Assembly (NCBI GenBank): GCA_029263455.1
Contig: JAJCXM010000008.1
Span: 868,001-932,000 of the forward strand
Length of the DNA stretch: 64,000 nucleotides
Source: Holophagae bacterium
Lineage (GTDB): Bacteria > Acidobacteriota > Holophagae > Acanthopleuribacterales > Acanthopleuribacteraceae
Reading direction: 5' to 3'
Below are positions 63,129-64,000 of this stretch, one piece after another. The stretch's first letter is position 1, and each line of letters starts with the position of its first letter. The notes under the pieces were generated by a model that was not told the origin of the DNA, did not search any database, and saw only the letters and a list, made by a program, of their open reading frames with translations. The position numbers were made by a program, and so were the translations under genes.

Positions 63129-64000
63129 TTATGGCCAGGTAATCTTTAATTTGTCCGGTGAACTGGTCTGTACGCGGCGATTGACGACACCTGGGTTTAA
63201 AGCGTGACCTCCAACTTGCACAGATATGTTCTGTAATTCGTCGATCACATAAATCGGCAGCACCGGCCCGTTAAGAAAACGAGTTACAGCGGGATTGGGG
63301 ATTTGACTTGCTGGATTAGTAGGGTGGGCGATGGTACGTGAGACTAGGGAGCCTGGTCCGAAGCGAAAGGATCCAACTGGGTCTGAATAGGTGCCTGTAG
63401 CTGTCATGTTCTGATTTATGGGTTGAGCCGCGTTTTCTGTGACTGCAGCGCCCGCATAGATAGCGTCTAGTCGATTGCCAAACTGATCATTCACAGCGAC
63501 GTCCAGAGAAATGACGTGCCAGCTGATCAGCTTAACTTGATCTGCCGTAAGCGGCCCGAACCATGCAGGTGTTGTACTGGCATCTGTGGCTAAATTGAGG
63601 CCGCTGACCGTGCCGTCATAAACAGGGTGTGGTGTGGCGATTGCCGCAGGAATGACGACCACTACATTTGTGCTAGCCAGCACTTGGGCCCCGTCTTGGG
63701 CTTCTATTTGTGTATCACCGTTTGCCAGGTTACTTGGCGTCGCCGATAGACCCTTGACGTCAAAAGTAATCGTGCCATCGGCGGGATTGCGAACAATGTT
63801 TTGAATGCTTACTCGTGCATTACCAGTAATGACAAGTTGAACGGACTGAGCTTTAGCCTTTGGTATGACCGAAAGGATGACTGTTTTTGAGGTAACCGTG
63901 GAGAGATTAAGCGGCAAGGTGTAGCCGGTAGTGACCGAATTTGTCGAAAAGGAGCCGCTCGCTTCCTGCGACTGGCAGGCAGCGAGGTTGAACAGTAGTA
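63129..64000 (-). CDS. Lipoprotein, start cut by window edge
   Basis: At least 290 residues. The frame continues to the window edge past the apparent start at 63917. The first visible residues, LLFNLAACQSQEASGS, contain a lipobox (LAAC), so only the first few residues of the signal peptide are missing. The rest is beta-rich, with QSVQLVITGNARVSIQNIV and TITFDVKGLSATPSNLANG suggesting Ig-like or bacterial repeat domains. Function unknown. The C-terminal stop is at 63129. Confidence 0.7.
   Translation of the reverse strand, partial: LLFNLAACQSQEASGSFSTNSVTTGYTLPLNLSTVTSKTVILSVIPKAKAQSVQLVITGNARVSIQNIVRNPADGTITFDVKGLSATPSNLANGDTQIEAQDGAQVLASTNVVVVIPAAIATPHPVYDGTVSGLNLATDASTTPAWFGPLTADQVKLISWHVISLDVAVNDQFGNRLDAIYAGAAVTENAAQPINQNMTATGTYSDPVGSFRFGPGSLVSRTIAHPTNPASQIPNPAVTRFLNGPVLPIYVIDELQNISVQVGGHALNPGVVNRRVQTSSPDKLKITWP

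Noticed and set aside
1-64000. CRISPR array, tRNA, rRNA or transposase
   Set aside because: No evenly spaced direct repeats, no clover-leaf or rRNA motifs and no transposase motif were seen by eye; a covariance-model search was not possible here.

Overview
The window holds about 45 protein genes packed mostly into short operons on both strands, with moderate GC (judged by eye at a little under 50 percent). No rRNA, tRNA, CRISPR array, phage gene or intact insertion sequence was recognised. The cell is Gram-negative: there are two TonB-dependent outer-membrane receptors, a tripartite CzcCBA-type efflux system with an outer-membrane channel, and several lipoproteins. A VWFA-domain secreted protein of the type common in Acidobacteriota, a Ser/Thr kinase with a long C-terminal sensor and TPR region, and several widespread secreted hypothetical families together suggest an Acidobacteriota-like bacterium. 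This is inference from gene content, not a phylogenetic result.

Layout. 1-6.1 kb: small secreted and regulatory genes, an orphan soluble histidine kinase and an RND/MMPL exporter. 6.2-11.5 kb: an acyl-CoA dehydrogenase, the VWFA protein, a lipoprotein amidase and a small hypothetical gene. 11.5-16.3 kb: a xanthine dehydrogenase operon (two subunits plus XdhC). 16.3-19.3 kb: the Ser/Thr kinase. 19.3-25.5 kb: a TetR/FadR-like repressor divergent from a fadN-fadA-fadE operon that resembles the Bacillus beta-oxidation operon, with a palindromic operator candidate in the promoter. 25.7-34.3 kb: a tight seven-gene chemosensory operon (MCP, CheW, short CheW-like protein, CheB, CheR-TPR, CheA-receiver, receiver-GGDEF). 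It has the gene complement of the Wsp system but a different order and a degenerate CheB receiver; its output is predicted to be cyclic-di-GMP.

34.5-36.0 kb: a putative membrane-anchored protein, an ECF sigma factor and a small candidate anti-sigma protein. 36.2-42.3 kb: heavy-metal efflux genes headed by a small Cys/His-containing secreted protein. 42.4-45.6 kb: two coupled secreted proteins, one with leucine-rich repeats. 45.6-50.7 kb: two paralogous TonB-dependent receptors, one with an STN domain. 50.9-54.3 kb: single genes (methyltransferase, Tat-exported cupin, PAF-acetylhydrolase-like lipoprotein, NTF2-like protein). 54.5-58.1 kb: a beta-propeller sensor kinase and its LuxR-type regulator. 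58.3-60.4 kb: an AraC regulator divergent from an aldo/keto reductase. 60.9-62.6 kb: a membrane protein with an HTH partner, a GFA-domain protein and a YaiI-family protein. The window ends inside a lipoprotein gene.

The strongest candidates for closer study are the Wsp-like operon with its pseudo-receiver CheB, the FadR-like regulon with a possible second operator upstream of the separate acyl-CoA dehydrogenase, and the coupled secreted LRR gene pair.
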